A stretch of DNA of 39,072 bases from Planctomycetota bacterium (GTDB taxonomy: Bacteria > Planctomycetota > UBA1135 > GCA-002748355). The stretch covers positions 1 to 39,072 of the forward strand of contig NYZE01000081.1 of NCBI GenBank assembly GCA_002685965.1, written 5' to 3'. Each line of letters starts with the position of its first letter. Position 1 is the stretch's first letter. The position numbers and the translations under genes were made by a program. Shown here in pieces: positions 15,841 through 24,868 of the stretch. The notes under the pieces are model-generated. The model ran no database searches. It worked only from the letters and a program-made list of their open reading frames with translations, and was not told the DNA's origin.

Positions 15841-18800
15841 CTACCGCCGGGTAAACGACAACGCGTCCCGCCCCAAGAGTGAGCTGAGATCCTCGAGCAA
15901 CTCGGCCGTCAGTTCGACGTTGAACTTGGGGTCGGCCATGAGGCGATAGTGACCGCGTCCCTTGTCGGGTAGATCGTTGGCGGGTAGATCGTCGGCTACG
16001 TCGACGAAGACGCGGTGACGGCCACGGTGGTGTTGCAGGTTGTCCCGTGCCTGTTGCAGCAGGTCGGCATCGTGTTTGGCCGGATCGACGCGCAGGACGA
16101 CGGCATCGACGTTGCTGCGTACGAAGGTCTGTGCGTCTTGGACGTCGTCGATCAGGATCGCGGCCTCCTCGCTCGAGCGGTCGATGCGAGCGTGCACAAA
16201 GACCAAGGCGTCGTCAGCGAGGCGGTCCTTGAGTCGGGCGTACTGCTTCGAGAAGACCGTGGCTGAGACCGAGCCGTGTAGGTCCTCGAGGCGGAACTTG
16301 GCCATGCGTTGGCCCGCGTTCTTGCCGGAGCGCACGACCGAGGGACGGAGCCCCGACACCATGCCGGCGAGGACGATTTCCCGCTTGGCCTTGCTCGTTT
16401 CATTGCGAGCCTCATGGATTTGTCGCGTGTCGGCGCCGGCCAGAAGCGAGAAGAACTTGCCGCGTCGTTTGAAGGGGTGGCCGGACAGGTAGAGCCCGAG
16501 CGCCTCCTTCTCCATGGCGAGCTTGATCGTCTCGGGCCACTCGGAGACGTCGGGCGCCGATACGGCAGCGGAGGCGGTGGTGGGCGCGTCGCCGAACATC
16601 AGGCTCTGGCCGCGCTTCCGGTCGGCCTGCACGTTCGCTGCTTCTCTGAGGCAACCTTCGAGCACCTCGAATACGGCGCGGCGCGACCAGCCCGTCGTGT
16701 CGAACGTGCCGGACTTGGCGAGCACCTCGTAACAGGTCTTGTTGGCGATTTGTGCGTCCCAGCGTCGCGCGAGATCGTGCACGTCCGCGAACGGACCGCT
16801 CTCTTCGCGTTCAGCGACGAGCTTGTCGGCTGCCTTCTCGCCGAGTCCCTTGATGGCGGCGAGGCCGTAGCGAATCGCGCCGTCCTCGACGGTGAAGCGC
16901 GCCCGTGAGGCGTTCACAGCGGGCGGCAGGACGGCGATTTGCATGCGGCGAGCCTCTTCGATGAACTCCTTCAGCTTGTCGGTGAGCCCCATGTCGCAGG
17001 TGAGCAGGGCGCAGAGCAGTTCGGTCGGGTAGGTGGCTTTGAGCCATGCCGTGCGATAGGTCAGCACGGCATACGCCGCCGAGTGCGACTTGTTGAAGCC
17101 GTAGCCGGCGAAGTACTCCATGTTAGTGAACAGGTCGTCGGCCATTTGGCGGTGGTGTCCCTGGGCTACGCAGCCCTCGACGAACTGCTCGCGGAACGCT
17201 GCCATGACGTCGTGTTTCTTCTTGCCCATCGCCTTGCGCAGCGAGTCTGCCTGGTTGAGCGTGAAGCCGGCAAGGTGGTGAGCGATCAGCATCACCTGTT
17301 CCTGGTAGACGATGACACCGTAGGTGTCGCGCAGGATCGGCTCGAGCGAGTCGTGCGGATAGTCGACGGGCTCCTGGCCGTGCTTGCGCCGGACATAGGT
17401 GTCGGCCATTCCCGACTTGAGCGGTCCCGGTCGGTAGAGCGCGATCAGCGCGATCAGGTCTTCGAAGCACGATGGCTGCATCTTGACCATCAGCTCGCGC
17501 ATGCCCTCCGACTCGAGCTGGAACACGCCCAGACTCCCGCCGGTCGATAGCAGGTGGTACGTCGCCTCATCGTCCAGCGGCATTGTCGTCAAGTCGACCT
17601 CGACACCGTGGGCGTCCCTGATCAAGTCGAGCGCTTCCTGGATGATGGTCAGTGTCTTGAGACCGAGGAAGTCCATCTTGAGTAGGCCGACGTCCTCGAG
17701 ATCGGTCATCTGCCACTGGGTCGTGATGTCCTCGCCGTTGCGGTAGAGGGGCACGTATTCGTCGAGCGGCTTGTCGGCGATCACGACGCCAGCGGCGTGC
17801 GTGGACGCGTGGCGGCACAGGCCCTCGAGCTTGACGCCGATGTCGAAGAGCTGAGCCTTGTTGGTGTCGGTGCGCTTGATCTCGATCAGCTCGTGGTCCG
17901 TTTGCAGCGCCGCGTGCAGCGACGCACCGGGGCCGGCGGGGATCTTCTTGGCCAGTGTGTCGATCTCGCCGAGCGGGATGTCGAGCGCGCGCCCGACGTC
18001 GCGAATGACGCCGCGCGATGCCATCGTCCCGAAGGTGATGATTTGCGAGACGTTCTCGGAGCCGTACTTCGTGCGCACGTAGTCGATGACCTTCTCACGG
18101 CCGTCGCGGCAGAAGTCGATGTCGATATCCGGCATCGAAACGCGCTCTACGTTGAGGAAGCGTTCGAACAAGAGACCGTAGCGCAGTGGGTCGATGTCGG
18201 TGATGCGCAACGCGTAGGCGACGATCGATCCGGCGGCCGAGCCACGCCCCGGGCCGACGGGCACGTGGTTCTCCCGCGCGAAGCGGGTGAAGTCCCAAGT
18301 GATGAGGAAGTAGCTGACGAAGCCGAGCTTCCGGATGACATCCATCTCGTAAGTGAGTCGTTCCTGGACTTCGGGCGTGACGTCGTCGTAGCGTTCCGCG
18401 ACGCCCTCGTCGCAAAGCCGTTCGAACTGCTCGTCGGCCGACTCACCCGTGCTCGTCTCGAACACCGGCAGGTGGTAGGTGTCAAAGTCGATCTCGACGT
18501 TGCAGCGTTCGGCGATCCGCACCGTGTTGGCGAGCGCCTCCGGCACGTCGCCGAACACCTCTTCCATCTCGGCGCGGGTCTTGAAGAAGAGGTCTTCTCC
18601 TTCCATGCGGAGGCGGTCCTGCTCCTGCACTGCCTTGCCGGTGTTGATGCACAGCAGGATGTCCTGCGCCGCAGCATCGGCCCGGCGCAAGTAGTGCACG
18701 TCGTTGGTCGCGACGAGCCCGAGCCCGGTCTCGGTCGCGAGATGGCGCAGTGCCTGCACGCTCTTCGGCTGGTCCGCGTAGCCGTTGTCCATGATCTCGA

Positions 18801-19338
18801 GGAAGAAGCTGTCGTGCCCGAAGATGTCCGCCATCTCCAGAAGGGCTGCCCTCGCTGCCTCCATGTCCCCCTGCAGGATCCGCTGGTTGACCTCGCCCCC
18901 GAGGCAGCCCGACAGCGCGATCACGCCCTCACAGTGTTGCGCCATGACCTCACGGTCGATGCGCGGCTTGCGGTAGAAGCCCTCGCGGTAGGAGATTGAC
19001 GAGAGCTTGATCAGGTTGTGCCACCCGACGTTGTTCTCGGCCAAGAGCGTCATGTGGTAGGTAGGGTTCCGGTCGTAGTCGCCCTTCTCGAGTCGACTCT
19101 TACCGGCGACGTAGGCCTCGATGCCGAGGATGGGTCGGACGCCCTTCTTCTTGCACGTCTTGTAGAAGGGAATCGCGCCGAACAGGTTGCCGTGATCCGT
19201 AATGCCTACCGCAGTCTGTCCATCCGCCAGCGCAGCATCGACGAGTTCGTCGATCCGGCACGCGCCGTCCAGCAAGCTGAAGTGCGTGTGCACGTGGAGA
19301 TGGCAAAACCCCGGGATGTTTTCGGTCGTCGTCGCCAC
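15841..19338 (-). CDS. dnaE: DNA polymerase III alpha subunit
   Basis: The 1165-residue product is the replicative polymerase subunit. The N-terminal PHP domain has FCHLHVHTHFSLLDGACR. The palm carries VSMPDIDIDFCRDG with Asp404, Asp406 and Asp408, the region of the catalytic Asp401/Asp403 of E. coli. The third carboxylate is in LKMDFLGLKTL, and finger motifs include YFAGYGFNKSHSAAYA. Near the C-terminus are a helix-hairpin-helix (IKGLGEKAADKL) and an OB-fold (IVLAGMVSGLRPSVVRSG). I chose the GTG at 19338 because a GGGAGGG site lies just upstream and the PHP domain starts right after; the open frame reaches 19425, but that extension looks non-homologous. Confidence 0.97.
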   Translation of the reverse strand: MATTTENIPGFCHLHVHTHFSLLDGACRIDELVDAALADGQTAVGITDHGNLFGAIPFYKTCKKKGVRPILGIEAYVAGKSRLEKGDYDRNPTYHMTLLAENNVGWHNLIKLSSISYREGFYRKPRIDREVMAQHCEGVIALSGCLGGEVNQRILQGDMEAARAALLEMADIFGHDSFFLEIMDNGYADQPKSVQALRHLATETGLGLVATNDVHYLRRADAAAQDILLCINTGKAVQEQDRLRMEGEDLFFKTRAEMEEVFGDVPEALANTVRIAERCNVEIDFDTYHLPVFETSTGESADEQFERLCDEGVAERYDDVTPEVQERLTYEMDVIRKLGFVSYFLITWDFTRFARENHVPVGPGRGSAAGSIVAYALRITDIDPLRYGLLFERFLNVERVSMPDIDIDFCRDGREKVIDYVRTKYGSENVSQIITFGTMASRGVIRDVGRALDIPLGEIDTLAKKIPAGPGASLHAALQTDHELIEIKRTDTNKAQLFDIGVKLEGLCRHASTHAAGVVIADKPLDEYVPLYRNGEDITTQWQMTDLEDVGLLKMDFLGLKTLTIIQEALDLIRDAHGVEVDLTTMPLDDEATYHLLSTGGSLGVFQLESEGMRELMVKMQPSCFEDLIALIALYRPGPLKSGMADTYVRRKHGQEPVDYPHDSLEPILRDTYGVIVYQEQVMLIAHHLAGFTLNQADSLRKAMGKKKHDVMAAFREQFVEGCVAQGHHRQMADDLFTNMEYFAGYGFNKSHSAAYAVLTYRTAWLKATYPTELLCALLTCDMGLTDKLKEFIEEARRMQIAVLPPAVNASRARFTVEDGAIRYGLAAIKGLGEKAADKLVAEREESGPFADVHDLARRWDAQIANKTCYEVLAKSGTFDTTGWSRRAVFEVLEGCLREAANVQADRKRGQSLMFGDAPTTASAAVSAPDVSEWPETIKLAMEKEALGLYLSGHPFKRRGKFFSLLAGADTRQIHEARNETSKAKREIVLAGMVSGLRPSVVRSGKNAGQRMAKFRLEDLHGSVSATVFSKQYARLKDRLADDALVFVHARIDRSSEEAAILIDDVQDAQTFVRSNVDAVVLRVDPAKHDADLLQQARDNLQHHRGRHRVFVDVADDLPANDLPDKGRGHYRLMADPKFNVELTAELLEDLSSLLGRDALSFTRR

Positions 19339-19432
19339 GGAATCACCCTCCCGGATCGGAAGATAGCCGAGCCTTGCTCCGAGGACGAGCACCAGCACGG
19401 TTTGCGACACCATAGACGTCGTCACAAAGATC

Positions 19433-19484
19433 GACGTGAACCTGGACGCGGTAAGCTCAGTGCCCGTAGGGCACGAGGGTCGCC
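19433..19484 (+). repeat. Dispersed hairpin repeat, copy 2
   Basis: This copy has the left box GACGTGAACCTGGAC (19433-19447) followed by the hairpin core GTGCCC-GTA-GGGCAC (19460-19474) and the right box GAGGGTCGCC. It lies within 20 bases of the 3' end of the - strand synthase gene and upstream of dnaE, so it could act as a terminator between them. Confidence 0.7.
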
Positions 19485-19501
19485 GTGCCTACGCGCCGTG
19501 C

Positions 19502-20854
19502 CTACGCAACGAGGCGCAGCTTGCGTGCCGCCTTGGCGACGACCTTCACGACCTGCTCGAGTTGTTCCCGGGTGTGCGTTGCCATGACGGACGTGCGGAT
19601 CAGGTCCATGCCTGAGGGGACAGCCGGGGCCGTGATCGGGTTCGTGAAGACGCCATTGTCGTAGAGTTCGCGCCAGAAACGGAAGGTCGGTTCGCGGCCG
19701 CCGATGATCAGCGGCACGATGGGAGTGCAGGAGGGACCGGTGTCGAAGCCGAGTTCCTGGAAGGAACGTCGCAGGAAGTCGGCGTTCTCCATGAGTTTGG
19801 TGCGGCGTTCGGGCTCCTGCTCGATGATGTCGAGGGCGGCGAGCGTCGCGGCAACCGAAGCCGGTGGCAGCGCGGCCGAGAAGATCATCGCTCTGCCATG
19901 GTGCTTGACGTAGCGGATCACGTCTTCGTCGCCGGCGACGTAGCCGCCGATCGAGCCGAAGCTCTTCGAGAACGTGCCGAGCACGAGGTCAACCTTGTCG
20001 TCGATTCCGAAGTGCTCGGCCGTGCCGCGGCCGTTCGCGCCGAGGACGCCGACTGCATGGGCATCGTCGACGAGCACGCGTGCGCCATGGCGCTTGGCCA
20101 GTTCTACGATCGGTGGCAGTTCGCAGATGTCGCCGAGCATCGAGAACACGCCGTCGACGACGATCAGTTGGCCGCCGCGTCGCTGGTCGCGGTGTCGTTT
20201 GAGCTGCTGTGCGAGCGCCTCGATGTCGTTGTGCGCGAACTTCTTGATCGAGCCGAACGAGAGCCGACACCCGTCCATGATCGAGGCGTGGTTTTCTCGA
20301 TCGGTGAAGATCGTGTCGTTGCGCTGCACGAGACTGGAGATCACGCCGAGGTTGGTCTGGAACCCGGTCGTGAACACGAGAACGCGCTCACGACCGAGGA
20401 AGTGGGCCAGCCGCTCTTCCAACTCCTCGTGCATCTCGAGCGTGCCGTTCAGGAAGCGTGAGCCGGTGCAGCCAGGTCCGTAGCGTGAGATCGCTTGCAT
20501 GGCTGCCTCGCGCACGCGGGCATCCTGCGTCACGCCGAGGTAGTTGTTGCTGCCGACCATGACGAGCCGCTGGCCGCGAATTTCGACTTCGGTGCCGTCG
20601 CTCTCCGAGATCGGGTGGAAGTACGGGTAGATGCCGAGTTGCTGCAGTTCTGCCGGCGTCGTGAAGTCGGTGCACTTGGCGAACAGGTCGACTTCGCTCG
20701 GTACCTCGGCGCTTCGTTGGGAGGCGCTCGGGGAGTGGCCGTGCCTTCCGGGCCGCCAAGGTGCGCTGCCGTCTCGCCCTCCCTTGTTGAAGCGCCAGCG
20801 CGACCACAAGCCACGCGCGCGGCGCCACCAAATATTCGCGGGAGTGGTGCTCAT
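19502..20854 (-). CDS. PLP-dependent alpha-oxoamine synthase, serine palmitoyltransferase-like
   Basis: The 450-residue product belongs to the family of KBL, BioF, HemA and serine palmitoyltransferase, which condense an amino acid with an acyl thioester. Visible are SNNYLGVTQDARVREAAMQA, GPGCTGSRFLNGTLEMHEEL, VFTTGFQTNLGVIS, DRENHASIMDG, VDDAHAVGVLG and the PLP-lysine motif GTFSKSFGSIGGY (Lys297). KCTDF followed by GIYPYFHPISESDG before the core resembles bacterial serine palmitoyltransferases more than BioF or KBL. The first 55 residues are extra, with a Trp/Arg-rich start (IWWRRARGLWSRWRF) that might touch the membrane. It is divergent from an extended-SDR gene. Substrate is inferred. Confidence 0.75.
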   Translation of the reverse strand: MSTTPANIWWRRARGLWSRWRFNKGGRDGSAPWRPGRHGHSPSASQRSAEVPSEVDLFAKCTDFTTPAELQQLGIYPYFHPISESDGTEVEIRGQRLVMVGSNNYLGVTQDARVREAAMQAISRYGPGCTGSRFLNGTLEMHEELEERLAHFLGRERVLVFTTGFQTNLGVISSLVQRNDTIFTDRENHASIMDGCRLSFGSIKKFAHNDIEALAQQLKRHRDQRRGGQLIVVDGVFSMLGDICELPPIVELAKRHGARVLVDDAHAVGVLGANGRGTAEHFGIDDKVDLVLGTFSKSFGSIGGYVAGDEDVIRYVKHHGRAMIFSAALPPASVAATLAALDIIEQEPERRTKLMENADFLRRSFQELGFDTGPSCTPIVPLIIGGREPTFRFWRELYDNGVFTNPITAPAVPSGMDLIRTSVMATHTREQLEQVVKVVAKAARKLRLVA

Positions 20855-21015
20855 GAGGCCCTACAGGGTGGCAAATCCGACCCCGAGTCCAGACCAGCGT
20901 ATGGGGGGGCTTCCGCTGTGGTCAACGAGAAATATTTGTATGCCCAACCCCTTGGTAGGCGGGTTTTTGTGATCGTTGGTTCTCTGCCAGGCGCCTGGTC
21001 CGATGATCGTAATTG
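20855..21015. promoter_or_regulatory. Divergent promoter region
   Basis: These 161 bases separate two divergent genes and must hold both promoters. An AT-rich stretch around 20930-20942 (AGAAATATTTGTATG) is the likely core, but no pair of hexamers could be fixed on either strand. No terminator or further gene is visible. Confidence 0.4.
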
Positions 21016-21978
21016 ATGATCCTTGTCACAGGTGCGACGGGCTTTGTGGGAAGCCACCTCTGTGCGTTGTTGGAGTCGTCCGGACGGCCGTATCGGGCGC
21101 TGATTCGTTCGCGGACCAAGGCCGCTGAACGGGGCCTGCCCGAGGAGCGCTGCTTCGTTGGTGACCTCGCCGGCGACCTGGCGGGCGCCGTCGAGGGCGT
21201 CGACGCCGTGGTGCACCTGGCCGGACTCGTGCGCGCGGTGGGCTCCGGGCCGCTCTTCCGCACAAACGGCGAAGCGACGGAACGTCTCGTTGCGACTCTG
21301 GCGCGACACGCACCGCAAGCGCGGCTCGTGCACATCTCCTCGATTGCTGCGACCGCACCGAGCGAGGACGGCGCTCTGACCCTGGCTCCGCCGAGCGCCA
21401 CCAGCCCGGTGTCGGACTACGGGCGGAGCAAGAAGGCGGCGGAGCTCGCGGTGACCGTGGGCACCAGTCCTTGGCTGGTCCTGCGTCCAGCGATCGTGTA
21501 CGGCCCGTGGGACACCGACGTGCTCGTGATGTTCCGCATGCTGGCCAAGGGCCGGTTACCGATCATCGGCGATGCGCGCTATTCGTTGGTCCATGTCGGC
21601 GACCTGTCGCGAGCGATCCTCGCGGCGCTCGACAGCCACGTCGTCGGGCGTTTCATCCCGATTGCGCGCAAGGGGCCGGTGACGCAACGCGCCTGGGCCG
21701 CAGCTATCGCCACAGCGCTCGGCAAGGCGAAGGCGTCGACGATCGGTCTACCGCAGATCTTCGGCGCGACGGGTGCGTTGTTCAGTGAGGTCTGGAGTCG
21801 CGTCTCGCGAAGACCCGCGTTCTTGGGTTGGGACAAGTGGCGCGAGGCCCGCGCCGGCTCGTGGGTCGCCGACACCGAGCTCGCGCGCGAGCTACTCGGC
21901 TTCGAGGCGCAGACCGATCACTCGACCGGGTTCGCCGAGACGGCGGCGTGGTATCGCGAGCACGGCTGGCTGGACTAG
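21016..21978 (+). CDS. Extended short-chain dehydrogenase (NAD-dependent epimerase/dehydratase family)
   Basis: The 320-residue product starts MILVTGATGFVGSHLCALLE, the Rossmann TGxxGxxG nucleotide-binding motif of extended SDRs. The catalytic pair Tyr135-x3-Lys139 is in SDYGRSKKAAEL, with LVHISSIAA before it and LRPAIVYGPWDTDVL after it. The ATG at 21016 is preferred over an adjacent TTG at 21013. Family members include sugar epimerases, hydroxysteroid dehydrogenases and the ceramide reductase of some Gram-negative bacteria. Divergence from a serine-palmitoyltransferase-like gene makes a role in sphingolipid synthesis conceivable. A perfect hairpin follows its stop. Confidence 0.85.
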   Translation: MILVTGATGFVGSHLCALLESSGRPYRALIRSRTKAAERGLPEERCFVGDLAGDLAGAVEGVDAVVHLAGLVRAVGSGPLFRTNGEATERLVATLARHAPQARLVHISSIAATAPSEDGALTLAPPSATSPVSDYGRSKKAAELAVTVGTSPWLVLRPAIVYGPWDTDVLVMFRMLAKGRLPIIGDARYSLVHVGDLSRAILAALDSHVVGRFIPIARKGPVTQRAWAAAIATALGKAKASTIGLPQIFGATGALFSEVWSRVSRRPAFLGWDKWREARAGSWVADTELARELLGFEAQTDHSTGFAETAAWYREHGWLD

Positions 21979-21979
21979 A

Positions 21980-22000
21980 AGCCTGCACGTGGTGCAGGCT
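21980..22000. terminator. Bidirectional hairpin terminator between convergent genes
   Basis: AGCCTGCAC (21980-21988) and GTGCAGGCT (21992-22000) are perfect 9-base arms around a GTG loop. The hairpin lies between the stop of the + strand SDR gene (21978) and the stop of the - strand membrane protein gene (22002), where one structure can serve both. A T-run is missing. Confidence 0.65.
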
Positions 22001-22001
22001 C

Positions 22002-23435
22002 CTAACGCTCGACCACGCGACGACCGACGAACCTGCCATGTCGGATCTGCTTGACCCGGAAGGCCTTTTCCAGCACGGCCCGCAGCTCGGGCCACAGTTT
22101 CGGGAGTTGCTGCCACAGTTCTTCGGTGACGAAGACTGCTCCTTGCTTGATGTAGTTGGGCAACTCCGTCGCGAACGCTTCTAGGGTCTTGGCCTTGTGC
22201 GCGGCCCCCACGTCGGCGAGCGCTGGATTGAGACGCAGCACGCCGGCGCGGTGGTCGTATTCCAGGTGCGTCTTCCGCCATAGCTCGGTGCAGAGATAGA
22301 GGCGGCGCTCGGGCGGGACCTTGGCCTCGACCGAGATGGCGTCTTGGGCCCAGAGCTGCGCGAAGCCCTTCGCGTCGGTGTGCGACTCGGTCGGATGGCC
22401 GGCCAAGGACCAGGAGGCCCAGGCTCCTTGCACGACGATGACGGCCGCGAGGACCCAGGCCAGGCCTCTCGGCGCGTTGCGGCTCGCTAGTGATGTCGCC
22501 AAGACGGCCCACGGGACCAGGGCCAGGAAATACGCACCCCGTTCCGGGTAGCTGTGCATTGGCAGTAGCACGAGGTAGGGCAGCATGCCGAATACGGCGA
22601 TGACCGCGGATGCGCGGGCGTGACGCCACAGCCACGGCAGCGCGGCGGCCAGCGCCAGCCAACAGCCAAAAGCGGGCACGAGCCACGCGTTCCACAGGTA
22701 GCCTGGCCAACGTCTTGGGTCCAATCCCGGCGTGAGGATCTTGGAGTCGATCTCGAACCCGATGGGATTGGCGATCAGGTCGGGACGCAGTTCGAGGACG
22801 TCGGCGCGAAACCACGTCGTGAGGTGGAACAGCACGGCGTAGACCGCGAGCGGCACGAGATACACGGCCGTGCGTGGCAAGCCGCCACGCAGCAACGCTG
22901 CGAGCGCCATCGCCGGCACTAACATGAACCCGGTCAGGTGGCTCGCCGGGACGCAGGCAAGTGCCAGCCCGGCCGCGAGCCACGCCAGCCATCCGCCGCG
23001 CCCCACAGCAACAGCGAACGACCACAGCGCCAGGCACACCCAGGCGTAGTGCTGTCCGTGGTTCTCGGCGGTCGTGCCGAAGAACGTCACGACTGCGCTC
23101 GAGGTTGCCAGCAGCACGAACAGCGTGGGCCAGCGCCCGCCGCGGTCGCGGATCGTCAGCCACAGGAAGGCGTTGCCAACGAGGACCATGAAGGTGCTGA
23201 ACAGGAAGCCCGCGGCACGGTCGTCGATGCCGATGAGTCCCACCCCCTTCGTGAACGCGACCATGCCCGGCAGGTACAGGTGGTGGTGGGCGTAGAGGTC
23301 GCCTTGCCGCACCATCTGCAGGTAGAGAATGCCGTCGCCGAAGGTGATCTCTTGCAAGTGCGCCGTCAGCCATGCAGCCGAGGCGGTCAGCAGCAGCAGC
23401 AGCGATGCGATGCCGCTGTCTTGCCGATCACTCAC
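22002..23435 (-). CDS. Polytopic membrane protein, possible GT-C-type glycosyltransferase (paralogue B)
   Basis: The 477-residue product has about ten predicted membrane segments, the first at residues 10-26 (IASLLLLLTASAAWLTA), and a soluble C-terminal domain of about 110 residues. Motifs shared with its upstream paralogue are FGDGILYL after the first helix, AHHHLYLP, FFGTTAENHGQHYAW, and C-terminal VTEELWQQL and HGRFVGRRVV. An acidic residue in the first extramembrane loop is typical of GT-C lipid-linked sugar transferases (ArnT, PMT), which is the basis for that guess; no family signature is decisive. The start overlaps the upstream gene's stop (ATGA), so the two are co-translated. Confidence 0.7.
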   Translation of the reverse strand: MSDRQDSGIASLLLLLTASAAWLTAHLQEITFGDGILYLQMVRQGDLYAHHHLYLPGMVAFTKGVGLIGIDDRAAGFLFSTFMVLVGNAFLWLTIRDRGGRWPTLFVLLATSSAVVTFFGTTAENHGQHYAWVCLALWSFAVAVGRGGWLAWLAAGLALACVPASHLTGFMLVPAMALAALLRGGLPRTAVYLVPLAVYAVLFHLTTWFRADVLELRPDLIANPIGFEIDSKILTPGLDPRRWPGYLWNAWLVPAFGCWLALAAALPWLWRHARASAVIAVFGMLPYLVLLPMHSYPERGAYFLALVPWAVLATSLASRNAPRGLAWVLAAVIVVQGAWASWSLAGHPTESHTDAKGFAQLWAQDAISVEAKVPPERRLYLCTELWRKTHLEYDHRAGVLRLNPALADVGAAHKAKTLEAFATELPNYIKQGAVFVTEELWQQLPKLWPELRAVLEKAFRVKQIRHGRFVGRRVVER

Positions 23436-24868
23436 TTGGGTAACACCCGGACACCGGTGAATTCACCGTGCGTGACCGGTTCGAGGCGGAAGCGTCCTTC
23501 GAGCACTTCGCCGAGCGGTTGCAGTGGCGCTTGGCGCAGCCGCTGCAACAGATCCTCGGATACCACCATGTTGCCCTTGTTGGCGCCAGCCTCGAGTACC
23601 TCTTGCCACTTGTCGTTGGCCACCTCGTGCCAGAAGCGTGGGCGCTTTGACGCTTCTCCGGCCAGGTACTGCAGCCAGTTCTCGAGCGGCTCCGAGACGA
23701 GCCCCTGGTCGTAGCGAGCGTGCAGAGTCTCAACGCCGTGCCAGAAAAGCACGCTGCCGTCCTCGCCGACCACGGCGCGAGCGCCGGCAGCGACCTTCCA
23801 CGGCGGCCGAACCCGTGCTCCGACCCAGGTCCATGCTTGGTAGCCGGCGAACGCTGCTTGGGCGACGATGATCGCAGCGAGGAAACCACTCACCTTCCCG
23901 GTCCGTGTACAACGCGCGGTGGTGATCGCCACGAACGGCGCGACGACGATGTAGTAGGCGCCGAGCTCGCGCACGTGCCAGTGGCCGAAGACAATGAAGT
24001 AGGGCACCACTGCGGCCAGTACCAGGACCGTGCCGGTGGTACTTCGCACGAACATGGCGCATGCGGCGAGCAGACCAGCCATCGGTACGACGATCTCGTA
24101 GCCGAGGTAGTCGAAGAGCTCGGCTGCGCTCTTCGGCTGCATCATGTCGAGCATGAACCGAAAGGAGAACTCGACCTCTTTCCAGCTTTCGGGTGCGCCG
24201 AGCGCGACCTGCACGTTCTTCTCGACGAGCTTCAGGCCAACCACCGGGGCCACGAGCAGGGCCAGGTGGTAGAGCTCGCGGCGCTGCGGCAGCGACCAGG
24301 TCGCGATGCCGGCTGCAGTGCGGGTCAGGAGCACTACCGCGGGCATGAGGAGCCCAATCGACGAGTGACTGGCAAAGGCACCCGCGAGAGCGATCCCTGC
24401 CAGTAGCCACCGACCGGGCCCGCGACCGATTGCGCGGTCGAGGGCGAGTAGGAAGACCGCGCCCCACACGTAGTGGTGCGTGTGGTTCTCCACGGTCGTC
24501 GCGAAGAAGACGACGACGCCGGTTGTGCCCACCAATGCGGTCCACCCCAACGGGTGGCGGCAATCCGGCACCAGCGACCGTGATGTGGCGAACAACCGGT
24601 AGAGCGCCGCGTTGCCGGCGGCTGCACACCCCGCCGAGAACACGAACGCCGCGGTGCGTTCACTGATGCCGAGCGCGACGAGCGGGCGGGTGCCCAACCA
24701 CAGGTCGGGTAGGTAGAGCACGTGGTGGGCGAAGAGCTCTCGTTTGCTGAGCGCCGCCAAGTAGGAGATGCCGTCGCCGAACGGCTGCGACTGCATCAGC
24801 AGGGCGTAGGCGACGAACGACGCGGCGAAGACAACCAGAGTCGTCAGGCCGGTGCGGCGCTCAGGCAT
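23432..24868 (-). CDS. Polytopic membrane protein, possible GT-C-type glycosyltransferase (paralogue A)
   Basis: The 478-residue product has nearly the same length and design as the next gene. The first membrane helix (LTTLVVFAASFVAYALLM) is followed by FGDGISYL and AHHVLYLP, then FFATTVENHTHHYVW. The C-terminal VSEDLLQRL and HGEFTGVRVL match the paralogue's soluble domain. The ATG at 24868 has a strong GGAGG six bases upstream and overlaps the preceding SDR stop by 8 bases; a longer open frame to 24988 is a shadow of that gene. The pair arose by tandem duplication and has since diverged. Function is unknown. Confidence 0.7.
   Translation of the reverse strand: MPERRTGLTTLVVFAASFVAYALLMQSQPFGDGISYLAALSKRELFAHHVLYLPDLWLGTRPLVALGISERTAAFVFSAGCAAAGNAALYRLFATSRSLVPDCRHPLGWTALVGTTGVVVFFATTVENHTHHYVWGAVFLLALDRAIGRGPGRWLLAGIALAGAFASHSSIGLLMPAVVLLTRTAAGIATWSLPQRRELYHLALLVAPVVGLKLVEKNVQVALGAPESWKEVEFSFRFMLDMMQPKSAAELFDYLGYEIVVPMAGLLAACAMFVRSTTGTVLVLAAVVPYFIVFGHWHVRELGAYYIVVAPFVAITTARCTRTGKVSGFLAAIIVAQAAFAGYQAWTWVGARVRPPWKVAAGARAVVGEDGSVLFWHGVETLHARYDQGLVSEPLENWLQYLAGEASKRPRFWHEVANDKWQEVLEAGANKGNMVVSEDLLQRLRQAPLQPLGEVLEGRFRLEPVTHGEFTGVRVLPK

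Noticed and set aside
17797-18999. A 400-codon open frame on the + strand inside dnaE
   Set aside because: It lies opposite the polymerase palm region and has the composition of a complementary-strand shadow.
21892-23373. A 493-codon - strand open frame overlapping the downstream membrane protein
   Set aside because: It is an alternative frame of the paralogue gene, Arg-rich, without membrane helices, and also runs across a convergent gene end.
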